A DNA stretch of 64,000 nt from DASZTV01 sp035550655 (GTDB lineage Bacteria > Actinomycetota > Actinomycetes > JAFAQI01), in contig DASZOU010000023.1 of NCBI GenBank assembly GCA_035550655.1, positions 27,406 to 91,405 on the forward strand. Direction: 5' to 3'. Both the position numbers and the translations under genes were made by a program. The notes beneath the pieces are model-generated. The model saw nothing but the letters and a program-made list of their open reading frames with translations. It searched no databases and had not been told where the DNA came from. This document shows positions 48,626 to 56,963 of this stretch, piece by piece. Every line of letters starts with the position of its first letter. The first letter of the stretch is position 1.

Positions 48626-49744
48626 CTACTCATGGCGAAGTGCCTCCAGCGGCGCGAGCGCAGCTGCGCGCAAGGCCGGATAGATGGCGCCGAGGATGGT
48701 CATGCCGCACGCGGTGTAGATCGCCCGCCAGAACGTGCCCGCGGTGTACTCGAGATGCACGAATCCCGACAGGCTGGAGGAGTTCTGCAGCAGCTGCACG
48801 GCGCCGACCGACATCGCGACGCCCGCAGCGGCTCCCACCAAGCCCAGGACGCCCGCTTCGCTGAGCACCATGCCCAGCACCCGCCGGCGCGGCCAGCCGA
48901 CCGCGCTCAGCACCCCGAACTCCCTGATGCGCTCGATGAACGCCATCGTCATCATGCTCATGACGATCAGCCCGCCCACGACGATCGCCAGGATCCGGCT
49001 GCCCTCGTCAGCCGCGTTGATCAGCTGCAAGCTGCGGTCGGCCCGACCGAACTCGGCCGCGGTGCGGATGGTGGTCAGTGACGGCAGCTCCGTCGCGATC
49101 TCTTTCCGGACCTGGGCGATGTCAGCGCCTGCGCTCAGCTGCACGAACATCAAGGTGACCAGGCCGCTTTGCCGCTGGTAGGTCTGCAATGTCGACAGTG
49201 GCATCATCGCGCCGCCGTCACCCAATGCCTGGCCGACCGAGTAGATCCCGACGATCGTGAAGTGGTTGCCGTCAATCGTGATCGGGTCACCCACCGCCTT
49301 GTGCAGATTGTCGGCCGCCTGGTAGCCCAGGAGAACCTGATCGGTGCTCTGCGCGTCGTACGCGTGGCCCTGGAGGATGTGAACCCCGAACGGCCCCAGG
49401 TCGGCGCGGTCGACGCCGATCTCGAGGAACAGCGGGTACGTCGAGTTGAGCCGGACGCTGGCGACGAGCGCGCCGATCGCCCGGGCCACACCGGGAACGG
49501 CGCCGACCTTCGCGACGTCGACCTGCTGGATGTTGCTGTTCAGCACGTCGGACACGCCGGTCTGAGCGACCGTGAAGTCGGCGCGGCCGGTCTGCAACAG
49601 GGCGAGCGCACTCGATCGCACACTGTCGTTGATCAGGCCGAGCGTGACGACAGCGAGCACGCCGACGGCCACCGCGAGCGCGGTCAGCGCCGACCTGACC
49701 TTGCGCACGCCGAGGTTGCGCAGCACGAGTCCAAGGAACGACAT
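48626..49744 (-). CDS. FtsX-like ABC transporter permease
   Basis: 372 residues, four membrane segments (about 18-40, 255-275, 300-325, 340-362) and a large extracytoplasmic MacB-like domain between the first and second. The C-terminal FtsX signature is MTMAFIERIREFGVLSAVGWPRRRVLGMVL. GGAGGGAG lies directly before ATG 49744. With the downstream ATPase it forms a type VII-like (mechanotransmission) ABC system. Proximity to an L,D-transpeptidase gene suggests a cell-envelope role. Confidence 0.93.
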   Translation of the reverse strand: MSFLGLVLRNLGVRKVRSALTALAVAVGVLAVVTLGLINDSVRSSALALLQTGRADFTVAQTGVSDVLNSNIQQVDVAKVGAVPGVARAIGALVASVRLNSTYPLFLEIGVDRADLGPFGVHILQGHAYDAQSTDQVLLGYQAADNLHKAVGDPITIDGNHFTIVGIYSVGQALGDGGAMMPLSTLQTYQRQSGLVTLMFVQLSAGADIAQVRKEIATELPSLTTIRTAAEFGRADRSLQLINAADEGSRILAIVVGGLIVMSMMTMAFIERIREFGVLSAVGWPRRRVLGMVLSEAGVLGLVGAAAGVAMSVGAVQLLQNSSSLSGFVHLEYTAGTFWRAIYTACGMTILGAIYPALRAAALAPLEALRHE

Positions 49745-49780
49745 CTCCCTCCTTCCCTTCGACCGACGTGCCGGGCCCAG

Positions 49781-50545
49781 CTAGTGGTAGATGAACACTT
49801 TCATGCCGATCGGCAGCAGGTGATCCGCCCAGATCCAGTCCATCGCCTCGTTGCTCACCCGGACGCAACCGTGAGAGGCCGGATACGGCGGGACGAAGGA
49901 GTCGCCGTGGATCGCGTAGCCGCCGCTGAAGTACTTCGGCCGCCACATCTCGCCCAACGGCGAGATGTGCAGGCCATCGATCTGGTTGTAGATGTGGAAG
50001 TGCCCCGTCGGCGTCGCCGCCAGATGGGCAACGCCGTACTCGTAGTAGGTGTAGCCGCCTCCGGTCGAGGTGTTGAGGACGAACTGCAGCTGACCGGCCG
50101 CCACGAACATCAACACGTCATCCGTGAGGTCGATCTCGACCCGCGTGCCATGTTGTGTACGCGGCACCGGACGGAGGCCGTCCCGCAGCGCGCGCCAGGT
50201 CTTGCGACCGACGCTCCCATCGGGCGTGATTGCCGCCACCTTCTGCAGCGCGTAGACCGCCTGCTGGGTGGCATCGCCGAACCGCCCGTCAACCCGACCG
50301 AGCCAGTAGCCCAGGTCGGTCAGCTGTTGCTGCAGCTGCCGGACGGCTGGCCCGTGCGCGCCGAGCGCCAAACGTGGCACGTCACTGACCGGCGCGGGAC
50401 GAGACACGTCCGGCCGAGCTGCTGCCGCGGACGACTGCGCGGGCACCGCCTGCACACCGCCCGAGGCGGGTCGCTCAGCGCCGCACGCAGCCAGGGCCAT
50501 GGCAAGGAGGACTGCCGTGGCCGCGACGCCCGCGGATGGTCGCAT
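49781..50545 (-). CDS. Lipoprotein L,D-transpeptidase with peptidoglycan-binding domain
   Basis: 254 residues. The lipobox is LAACG. Residues about 60-118 form a PG_binding_1 domain (AVRQLQQQLTDLGYWLGRVDG). The C-terminal YkuD domain has IHGDS and the catalytic SHGCVRVS (H225, C227). It would make 3-3 crosslinks or attach proteins at the wall. It lies between gap and the FtsX-like transporter, all minus strand. Confidence 0.93.
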   Translation of the reverse strand: MRPSAGVAATAVLLAMALAACGAERPASGGVQAVPAQSSAAAARPDVSRPAPVSDVPRLALGAHGPAVRQLQQQLTDLGYWLGRVDGRFGDATQQAVYALQKVAAITPDGSVGRKTWRALRDGLRPVPRTQHGTRVEIDLTDDVLMFVAAGQLQFVLNTSTGGGYTYYEYGVAHLAATPTGHFHIYNQIDGLHISPLGEMWRPKYFSGGYAIHGDSFVPPYPASHGCVRVSNEAMDWIWADHLLPIGMKVFIYH

Positions 50546-50554
50546 GAGCGGTGA

Positions 50555-51550
50555 TCACGCCCTCCCGACCAGCCGGCAGAGGTCGACGAGGCGTGAGGTG
50601 TAACCGAACTCGTTGTCGTACCACCCGAACACCTTCACCAGCTCGCCGTTGGCCTGGGTCAGCGTCGAGTCGAACACGCACGACGCCGGATCCCCCACGA
50701 CGTCTCGCGAGACGATCGGCCGGTCGGTGAAACGCAGGATTCCGGCCAGCGGTCCGGCCGCTGCTACCGCGAGGGCCTCGTTGACCTCCTCCACCGTCAC
50801 CTCACGGTGAAGCAGCAAGGCGAGGTCGGTCAGCGATCCGTCCTCAACCGGAACCCGAACCGCGACGCCGTCGAGCTTGCCCGCGAGCGACGCGATGACG
50901 AGACCTGTGGTTCGGGCGGCCCCGGTCGACGTCGGAATGATGTTCACCGCCGCGCTCCGGCCGCGGCGAAGGTCTTTGTGGGGCCCGTCGAGGACCACCT
51001 GGTCGTTCGTGTAGCCGTGGATCGTGGTCATGAACCCCTTGACGATGCCGAAGGCGTCGTCGATGACCTTCACCATCGGTGCGACGCAGTTCGTCGTGCA
51101 CGACGCGTTGGAGATGACGTCGTGCATCGCCGGGTCGTACGACGCGTCGTTCACCCCCATGACGACGGTGAGGTCCACACCCTTGCCGGGAGCCGAGATC
51201 AGCACTTTCCGGGCGCCCGCGTGCAGGTGCGCTGCGGCGTCGTCCCGCGCACGGAACTTGCCGGTCGACTCGATCACGATGTCTGCGCCGACACCAGCCC
51301 AGTCGAGCTTGGAAGGGTCCCGCTCCGCCGTAGCCGCCACCTTGCGACCGTCGATGATGATCGCCGAGTCGGCGTAGCCGATGTCGCGGGCGTACCTGCC
51401 GTACGTCGAGTCGTACTCGAGCAGATGAGCCATGGTCCGCGTGTCGATGAGGTCGTTCACAGCAACGACTTCGATCTCGTTCTCGTCGACGGCCCGCAGA
51501 AAGCCGCGACCGATTCGCCCGAACCCGTTGATGCCCACCCGAATGCTCAT
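50555..51550 (-). CDS. gap: Glyceraldehyde-3-phosphate dehydrogenase, type I
   Basis: 331 residues. The N-terminal NAD motif is VGINGFGRIGRGFLRA, with NDLIDT for NAD preference. The catalytic segment is SNASCTTNCVAP with C151. The C-terminal WYDNEFGYTSRLVDL is conserved. There is no pgk or tpi next to it, unlike the usual actinobacterial gap-pgk-tpi cluster, so this is probably an additional copy. It is divergent from a small protein gene, with a 204-nt spacer holding a GGCCCT/AGGGCC hairpin at 51692-51710. Confidence 0.96.
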   Translation of the reverse strand: MSIRVGINGFGRIGRGFLRAVDENEIEVVAVNDLIDTRTMAHLLEYDSTYGRYARDIGYADSAIIIDGRKVAATAERDPSKLDWAGVGADIVIESTGKFRARDDAAAHLHAGARKVLISAPGKGVDLTVVMGVNDASYDPAMHDVISNASCTTNCVAPMVKVIDDAFGIVKGFMTTIHGYTNDQVVLDGPHKDLRRGRSAAVNIIPTSTGAARTTGLVIASLAGKLDGVAVRVPVEDGSLTDLALLLHREVTVEEVNEALAVAAAGPLAGILRFTDRPIVSRDVVGDPASCVFDSTLTQANGELVKVFGWYDNEFGYTSRLVDLCRLVGRA

Positions 51551-51754
51551 GTCGTCCGCTCGCCTTCAGTTCGACTTCCGCCCACTCGTTCCACCGTGGC
51601 GTTTTGTCCCGTGGCCCTGGTAGAGCCATTGGTCCTGACGTCGTGTGATCTGCTCGGCCAGCCGCGTCCAGCGTGCGAGTTCGTGACGAAGGGCCCTGCA
51701 AGAAAGGGCCTGCGACCGTACCTGCGCCGGCACCGGTGACGACACCGTTGAGAC

Positions 51755-52018
51755 GTGACCCGTCCAAGCGCCTTGAGCATGGTGCAGCTGCGCACCGACC
51801 TGTCACCAGCGGTCCGGCACGAGATCGAACGCGTGGAGCGGGACCTCATCCGGGAGTACCGGGGCCGGCTGCCGGCTGCGACGGTCCGTCGCTACGTGGC
51901 GGATGCCCTGATGGAGATGCGCAACGTCCGGTTCCAGACGTTCATCCCGTTGTTGGTGCTGCGGTCGGTGCGGCGCCGCGCGCCACGAACAGCGACGCGG
52001 CGGCCGCGGCAAACCTGA
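51755..52018 (+). CDS. Small three-helix-bundle dimerisation-domain-like protein
   Basis: 87 residues from GTG 51755; an internal ATG at 51779 would give 79. The sequence VRHEIERVERDLIREYRGRLPAA, then VRRYVADALMEM and FQTFIPLLVLRSVRRRA fits a family of small actinobacterial three-helix proteins with the FVPLLVER-type ending. Function unknown. It converges on the acyl-CoA synthetase gene. Confidence 0.6.
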   Translation: MTRPSALSMVQLRTDLSPAVRHEIERVERDLIREYRGRLPAATVRRYVADALMEMRNVRFQTFIPLLVLRSVRRRAPRTATRRPRQT

Positions 52019-52032
52019 TCGAACAGCGGCGG

Positions 52033-53469
52033 CTACTTCGGCAGGCGCTCGGCGCGTAGCTGCGAGCGGCGTACCTTGGCCGCGTCGTCCCGCAGCGGCT
52101 CCGTCACCCGCTCAAAGCTTCTCGGCACCTTGTACTTCGTGAGGCGCTCGGCGCACCACGCGAACAGTTCGTCGTCGCTGACCTCCGCGCTCAGCTGGAC
52201 GAGTGCATGCAGCCGATTGCCGAGATCGTCGTCCGGCAGGCCGAGCACGCACGACGACATCACCGATGGATGCTCGTCGAGAGCAGCCTCCACCTCAGCC
52301 GGATACACGTTGCTGCCACCGACGAGCACCATGTCGGTCAGCCGATCGTTGAGGTACAGGTAGCCGTCCTCGTCCATCCACCCGAGATCGCCCAGCGACT
52401 CCCAGCCGTCCTCGCGACGCCTCGCCTCGGCCCCGATGTACTTGTACGTCGGACCGGCATCCGACTTCAGCCACACCTCTCCGACCTCGCCGGGCGGCAG
52501 CGGGTTGCCGTCGGGGTCGCAGATCTGCATCTTGCCGATCACCGGCTTGCCGACCGAGCCGCGGTGCTCGAGCCACTCGACACCGTTGATGAACGTGGCC
52601 GCCTGCGCCTCGGTGCCGGCGTAGAGCTCCATGATGCGTTCCGGCCCCAGCCAGTCGATCCATGCCTGCTTGAGGTACGGCGGGCACGGCGCGGCCATGT
52701 GCATCACCGTGTGCAGGCTGTCCAGGTCGTATCGCGTGCGAACCTCATCCGGGAGCTTCGAGATCCGCGACATCATCGTGGGCACCAAGTACACCCAGCC
52801 GACCTCGTGCCGCTCGATGAGCTGCAGCGTCGTCTCGGCGTCGAACCGGCCCGGGAGCACGACGTGCCCGCCGGTCGCGAGGGTCGCGCTCGAGGTGAGG
52901 AACGGCCCGTTGTGGTGCATCGGTGCGGTGATGAGAGACGTGTCGCCGGGCTGGATCCGCATCGCTGCACCGAGCAAGGCCAAGCCGTCGACCTCCGCCG
53001 GGTTCGTGGCGACGATGAGCTTCGGCCGCCCAGTTGACCCGCCGGACATCGGCGCCTTCAGGTTGGGCGACGTCACGTCGGGATGCGGGGCCGGCGGGTG
53101 GTGCGGCCGGTCGGGCAGGACCGGCATCGACCGCGTCACGGTGCCCCCGTCGAAGCCGACCGCGAGCGCCGGTTTGGCCAGCTCCAGCACCGCATCGAGC
53201 TCCGCGCGCGGCATGTTGGACGGAACGGGTTGAGGCGTCGCGCCGACGATCCATGCGGCCAGCGAGGCGATCAGAAACGAGGCATCGCTGGGCAGGCCGA
53301 TCGAGACCAGATCGCCCACCCCGACACCCTGCGTGACGAACTCATGGGCGACCGCATCGGACCACTCGACAACCTCACGCCGCGTGAGAGTGGAGTTCGT
53401 ATCCGTGATTGCCGGCGCGTCAGGCGCCGCGGCGGCAAGCGCACGTAGCGCAGCAGGAATCGAAGGCAC
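52033..53469 (-). CDS. AMP-dependent acyl-CoA synthetase/ligase
   Basis: 478 residues, ANL superfamily. The P-loop-like A3 motif is diverged (MSGGSTGRPKLIV). A5 is ELYAGTEAQ, the hinge region is GDLGWMDEDGYLYLNDRLTDMV, and the C-terminal domain has GGSNVYPAEVEAAL. The catalytic A10 Lys is in DDAAKVRRSQLR. It activates a carboxylic acid, probably fatty or aromatic, but specificity is not clear. The start is GTG 53469. It is 50 nt downstream of the oxidase gene on the same strand. Confidence 0.92.
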   Translation of the reverse strand: MPSIPAALRALAAAAPDAPAITDTNSTLTRREVVEWSDAVAHEFVTQGVGVGDLVSIGLPSDASFLIASLAAWIVGATPQPVPSNMPRAELDAVLELAKPALAVGFDGGTVTRSMPVLPDRPHHPPAPHPDVTSPNLKAPMSGGSTGRPKLIVATNPAEVDGLALLGAAMRIQPGDTSLITAPMHHNGPFLTSSATLATGGHVVLPGRFDAETTLQLIERHEVGWVYLVPTMMSRISKLPDEVRTRYDLDSLHTVMHMAAPCPPYLKQAWIDWLGPERIMELYAGTEAQAATFINGVEWLEHRGSVGKPVIGKMQICDPDGNPLPPGEVGEVWLKSDAGPTYKYIGAEARRREDGWESLGDLGWMDEDGYLYLNDRLTDMVLVGGSNVYPAEVEAALDEHPSVMSSCVLGLPDDDLGNRLHALVQLSAEVSDDELFAWCAERLTKYKVPRSFERVTEPLRDDAAKVRRSQLRAERLPK

Positions 53470-53519
53470 TACTCAGTGTGACGTACTGCTCCCCTACCGA
53501 GCCGATGCCCCTGACCGCC

Positions 53520-54827
53520 TCACGATCCGAAGACCTGCTTCGTGTAGGTGTTGCTGAACAACCGGTTCGGATCGACTCGATCTCGGACCGCCATCGCGTC
53601 ATCGAAGCGGGGATAGCGCTCGCGAAGGGCCACCGCATCGAGCCAGTGCAGCTTGCCCCAGTGCGGCCGGCCGCCGACCTCGGTGGCAATTGCCTCAACG
53701 GCACGGAAGTACGGCTCGTAGTCGATGCGGTGCCACTGGTGGACGGCGATGTAACCGCTGGCCCGTCCCGACGCCGTCGACAGCCAGATGTCGTCGGCGG
53801 CTGCCACCCGCACCTCGACCGGAAAGGAGATCACGGCATCGTCCCGGTCGATGTGAGCCTGGATCGCACGGAACGTCTCGACGAGACGCTCGCGCGGCAC
53901 GGCGTACTCCATCTCCCGGAACCGGACTCGCCGCGGCGAGACGAACACCCGATGAGAGACGTCGGTGAAGGTCCGCGCGGAAAGAGCGCGCGCCGACAGC
54001 CGGTTGAAGCGGGGCACCACCGCGGGGCGGTGGTACCCGAGCCGTTGGATCAGCTCGAAGACGCCGTTGGAGAGGAGCTCGTCGTCGAGCCACTCGCGCC
54101 ACCGCGGCAGCCGCTTGGCTGCTGCGCCGGCCGCGGGTCGATTGTTGCGCTTGGTCAGCGCGACGTCGGTGTGGGGAAACCAGTAGAACTCGAAGTGCTC
54201 GTTGCCGTCGGCCAGCGCATCGAACTCCTCGAGCACCCGCTCGAGCGGCAGCGGCTCCTCGACAGCGGTGAGATGGAACAGCGGCTCACATTGCAACGTC
54301 ACCGCCGTGATGACACCGAAGGCACCGATCCCGACGCGCGCTGCCCGGAACAGCTCCGGATCCGATTCGTCGGACACGTTGACGATCGATCCGTCCGCGA
54401 GCACCAGCTGCAGCCCACGCACCTGCGTCGCGAGCCCGCCCAGCGCCGCTCCGGTGCCATGCGTGCCGGTCGACACGGCACCGGCGACGGTCTGCGCGTC
54501 GATGTCGCCGAGGTTGCTCATCGACAGGCCGCGTGCCTCCAGCTCGGCGTTGAGCCGATGCAGCGGGACACCCGCACCGACGGTGACCAGCCCTGCCGAC
54601 TCGTCGACCGAGATGACCTGGTCGAGGTGATCCAGTCGCAGCTGAATGTCGTCGGCCACCGCAGTCGCAGTGAAGCTGTGGCCCGAGCCGACCGCCTTGA
54701 CGGTCCGGCCGTCATCGGCGGCACGCTGGACGATCAGTGCGACGGCATCGACGTCCGCGGGTACGGCGACCTCACGCGGAGTCGATGACTGGTTCCGGCC
54801 CCAGTTGCGCCAGACCTCATGACCCAC
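53520..54827 (-). CDS. FAD-linked sugar-lactone oxidase (D-arabinono-1,4-lactone oxidase family)
   Basis: 435 residues. An N-terminal PCMH-type FAD domain (VKAVGSGHSFTATAVAD, then GAVSTGTHGTG) is followed by a C-terminal ALO domain (VHQWHRIDYEPYF, RPHWGKLH, and DPNRLFSNTY). The final WGK...F.RDP.RLF pattern is the aldonolactone oxidase hallmark. Such enzymes oxidise sugar alcohols or lactones with O2. GTG 54827 overlaps by 9 nt the annotated start of the divergent gene, so one of the two starts may need adjustment. Confidence 0.92.
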   Translation of the reverse strand: MGHEVWRNWGRNQSSTPREVAVPADVDAVALIVQRAADDGRTVKAVGSGHSFTATAVADDIQLRLDHLDQVISVDESAGLVTVGAGVPLHRLNAELEARGLSMSNLGDIDAQTVAGAVSTGTHGTGAALGGLATQVRGLQLVLADGSIVNVSDESDPELFRAARVGIGAFGVITAVTLQCEPLFHLTAVEEPLPLERVLEEFDALADGNEHFEFYWFPHTDVALTKRNNRPAAGAAAKRLPRWREWLDDELLSNGVFELIQRLGYHRPAVVPRFNRLSARALSARTFTDVSHRVFVSPRRVRFREMEYAVPRERLVETFRAIQAHIDRDDAVISFPVEVRVAAADDIWLSTASGRASGYIAVHQWHRIDYEPYFRAVEAIATEVGGRPHWGKLHWLDAVALRERYPRFDDAMAVRDRVDPNRLFSNTYTKQVFGS

Positions 54828-55865
54828 GAGCTGCCACCATCCTTCGGATACGTTGCGCAGGTGCCGCTCGACCAGATCACGACCCCGGCCCTGATCGTCG
54901 ACTCAGCCGCCCTCGACCGCAACCTAGCGGCCATGGCGGAGGCCTGGCCGCAGCGCTCGCTGCGGCCGCACGTGAAGGCGCACAAGACGACCGGTATCGC
55001 CAGGCGCCAGGCCGCTCTCGGCCACACCGGCTTCACCTGCGCGACGATCCGCGAAGTAGAGGTGATGGCCGCTGCCGGGCTGGGCGAAGACTTGTTGCTG
55101 GCCAACGAGGTCGTCGACATGCGGCGGCTCGGCGCCGTGGTCGAGGCCGGCGCGCGCGTGACCGTTGCGGTCGACTCGGCAGCGACCATCGCGGCGGCGG
55201 CGTCCGGCGGCGTCCGCGAGGTGCTTGTCGACGTCAACGTCGGGACCCCGAGATGCGGCTGCCCACCCGATCAAGCCGGCGCGCTCGCTGACCAGGCGCG
55301 TGCGGCCGGCCTCGAGGTCCGCGGCGTCATGGGCTACGAGGGTCATGTCATGTTCGTCGCCGATGCCGCCGACCGGAAGGCGCAGACCGATCGGGCCATG
55401 AGCCTGCTGGCCGTCGCCCATGCCGCCGTCGGCGGAGCGGTCGTGTCGGGCGGGGGAACCGGCACCTGGCGCACCAACCAGGGCGTCACCGAGCTGCAAG
55501 CCGGCTCCTACGCGCTGATGGACACCGAGTACCGCAAGCTCGCCGATGTGCCGTTCGAGCAGGCGCTCACGGTCCTCGCGACCGTCATCTCAGTCGGTGA
55601 CGGCTGGGCGGTCGCCGACGCCGGACTCAAGGCCTTCGGGATGGACCACGGCAACCCGGCACTGCCGGGGACAGCCATCTGGTACTGCTCCGACGAGCAC
55701 GTCGTCTTCTCCGCCGAGGACGGCACGGCGCTGCCGAAGGTCGGCGACCGGGTGCGGCTCGAACCCGCTCACATCGACCCGACCTGCGCGCTGCACGAGC
55801 GGATGTACGTCGTCGACGGCGACTCCGTCATCGACGAGTGGCCAGTCGACATGCGCGGCTGGTAG
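54819..55865 (+). CDS. PLP-dependent D-serine dehydratase / D-threonine aldolase-like enzyme
   Basis: 348 residues, fold-III (alanine racemase N-terminal barrel) plus a D-serine-dehydratase-like C-terminal domain. The PLP Lys is in RPHVKAHKT, preceded by TPALIVD. The zinc-binding His and Cys of the family are in PAHIDPTCALHERMYVV. It acts on a D-amino acid or beta-hydroxy amino acid. ATG 54819 would overlap the divergent oxidase. GTG 54861 (VPLDQITTPAL) is an equally plausible start. Confidence 0.9.
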   Translation: MTHELPPSFGYVAQVPLDQITTPALIVDSAALDRNLAAMAEAWPQRSLRPHVKAHKTTGIARRQAALGHTGFTCATIREVEVMAAAGLGEDLLLANEVVDMRRLGAVVEAGARVTVAVDSAATIAAAASGGVREVLVDVNVGTPRCGCPPDQAGALADQARAAGLEVRGVMGYEGHVMFVADAADRKAQTDRAMSLLAVAHAAVGGAVVSGGGTGTWRTNQGVTELQAGSYALMDTEYRKLADVPFEQALTVLATVISVGDGWAVADAGLKAFGMDHGNPALPGTAIWYCSDEHVVFSAEDGTALPKVGDRVRLEPAHIDPTCALHERMYVVDGDSVIDEWPVDMRGW

Positions 55866-55873
55866 TCACAGCC

Positions 55874-56281
55874 TCACCAGCCGCGGGATCGCGCCCGCAA
55901 CGCCGCAGCGACCATGGTGACGGCGACCAGCCCACAGACCAGCTGCAACCAGCTCAGCCCGACATACGGGATCTGGACGAGGAGCTCGACGCCGAGCAAC
56001 CCCGAAGCGGCCAACACCGCGGGCGGCATGAGCCGGCTGCCACGGAGCGCAGCAACGGAGGCGACGAGCGATGGCACGGCGACTGTGGCGATCAGCCAGA
56101 GCCCCGGCAGCGTCCAGTCCGACCACCCGAACGGCAGGCTGTCACGCGGCGGCGTTGCCACGCCCGCGATCAGCTGCGCCGCACCGATCGCTCCAGCCAT
56201 CGCCATGAAGCCCTCGACCGCGACGATCGATCGGCGGTAGGGGCGGCGCATGATGCCGTCACCCCACAAGAACTCGCTCAC
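55874..56281 (-). CDS. Small multi-pass membrane protein
   Basis: 135 residues with four predicted membrane helices (about 20-42, 56-78, 84-103, 108-128). No family is recognised. GTG 56281 overlaps the flavodoxin gene 3' end by 23 nt; ATG 56251 (MRRPYRRS) avoids this and is a good alternative. It probably forms an operon with the flavodoxin upstream of it. Confidence 0.65.
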   Translation of the reverse strand: MSEFLWGDGIMRRPYRRSIVAVEGFMAMAGAIGAAQLIAGVATPPRDSLPFGWSDWTLPGLWLIATVAVPSLVASVAALRGSRLMPPAVLAASGLLGVELLVQIPYVGLSWLQLVCGLVAVTMVAAALRARSRGW

Positions 56282-56798
56282 GAGCGCGCTCAGCCAGCCG
56301 CTTGCCCCAGGACCGGGCGCGTTCTAGCTCACCCGCTCGTAGCTGCTCGTGGTGGTCGACGTAGAAGCTCGTCGGGTGAGCCAGCAGCTCGGCGCCGGAG
56401 CGGCGCAGCCGTCGCGCCACGTGCCGGGCGGGATGCCCGGTGATCCACGCAGGTGGCCGGAAGCGGGTGTCGTAGGTGGCCGCAGTCACCTGCACCTTCG
56501 CGGGCAGGGTCGCCAGCCATTCGCGCACGCCGGTCGATGCCGCGGAGGGGTCGACCTCTTGGTCGTCACCCGGCACGTGCGCCGACGCGATGGCCACCTT
56601 GCGGGTGCCCACTCGCGGCAGACCGTGAGCATGGGTGGGCGAACCGACGATCAGCACGTCCGCCGCGGCGAGCGTCTGCCGGTCCAGCTGCGAGATCGGC
56701 AGCACCGTGACGGAGTCGGCCTCGAACCCTTCCGCGATCGCCTGAGCGAGCGACCGGGTGTGGCCATACATCGACTCGAACGCCACGACGACTCGCAT
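56259..56798 (-). CDS. Flavodoxin-domain protein (copy 1)
   Basis: 179 residues from ATG 56798, preceded by GAGGAGGAG. The FMN-binding loop is FESMYGHTRSLAQAIAEG, and a second phosphate/isoalloxazine loop is GSPTHAHGLPR. The C-terminus carries basic residues. It is a paralogue of the protein at 59427-59969 (shared ESM.G.TR, GPTH/GSPTH and RTFDTR-like TYDTRFRPPAWITGHPA layout). These stress-linked flavodoxins are common in actinobacterial dormancy-like regions; the redox partner is unknown. Confidence 0.9.
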   Translation of the reverse strand: MRVVVAFESMYGHTRSLAQAIAEGFEADSVTVLPISQLDRQTLAAADVLIVGSPTHAHGLPRVGTRKVAIASAHVPGDDQEVDPSAASTGVREWLATLPAKVQVTAATYDTRFRPPAWITGHPARHVARRLRRSGAELLAHPTSFYVDHHEQLRAGELERARSWGKRLAERARERVLVG

Positions 56799-56963
56799 CG
56801 CTCCTCCTCGATGTCCTCTGCAGCCACGGTTACATCGCCGGCGCGAACAGAGCAGAGTCCTTCGTCCTGATTTCACCGGCCGCACGCCTCGAGAGTCCGA
56901 GGTCGCGGAAAGCAGTGACCAAAGCACCTGTCCGATCCGGGCCGGAGCAGATGCACTCAGGTC

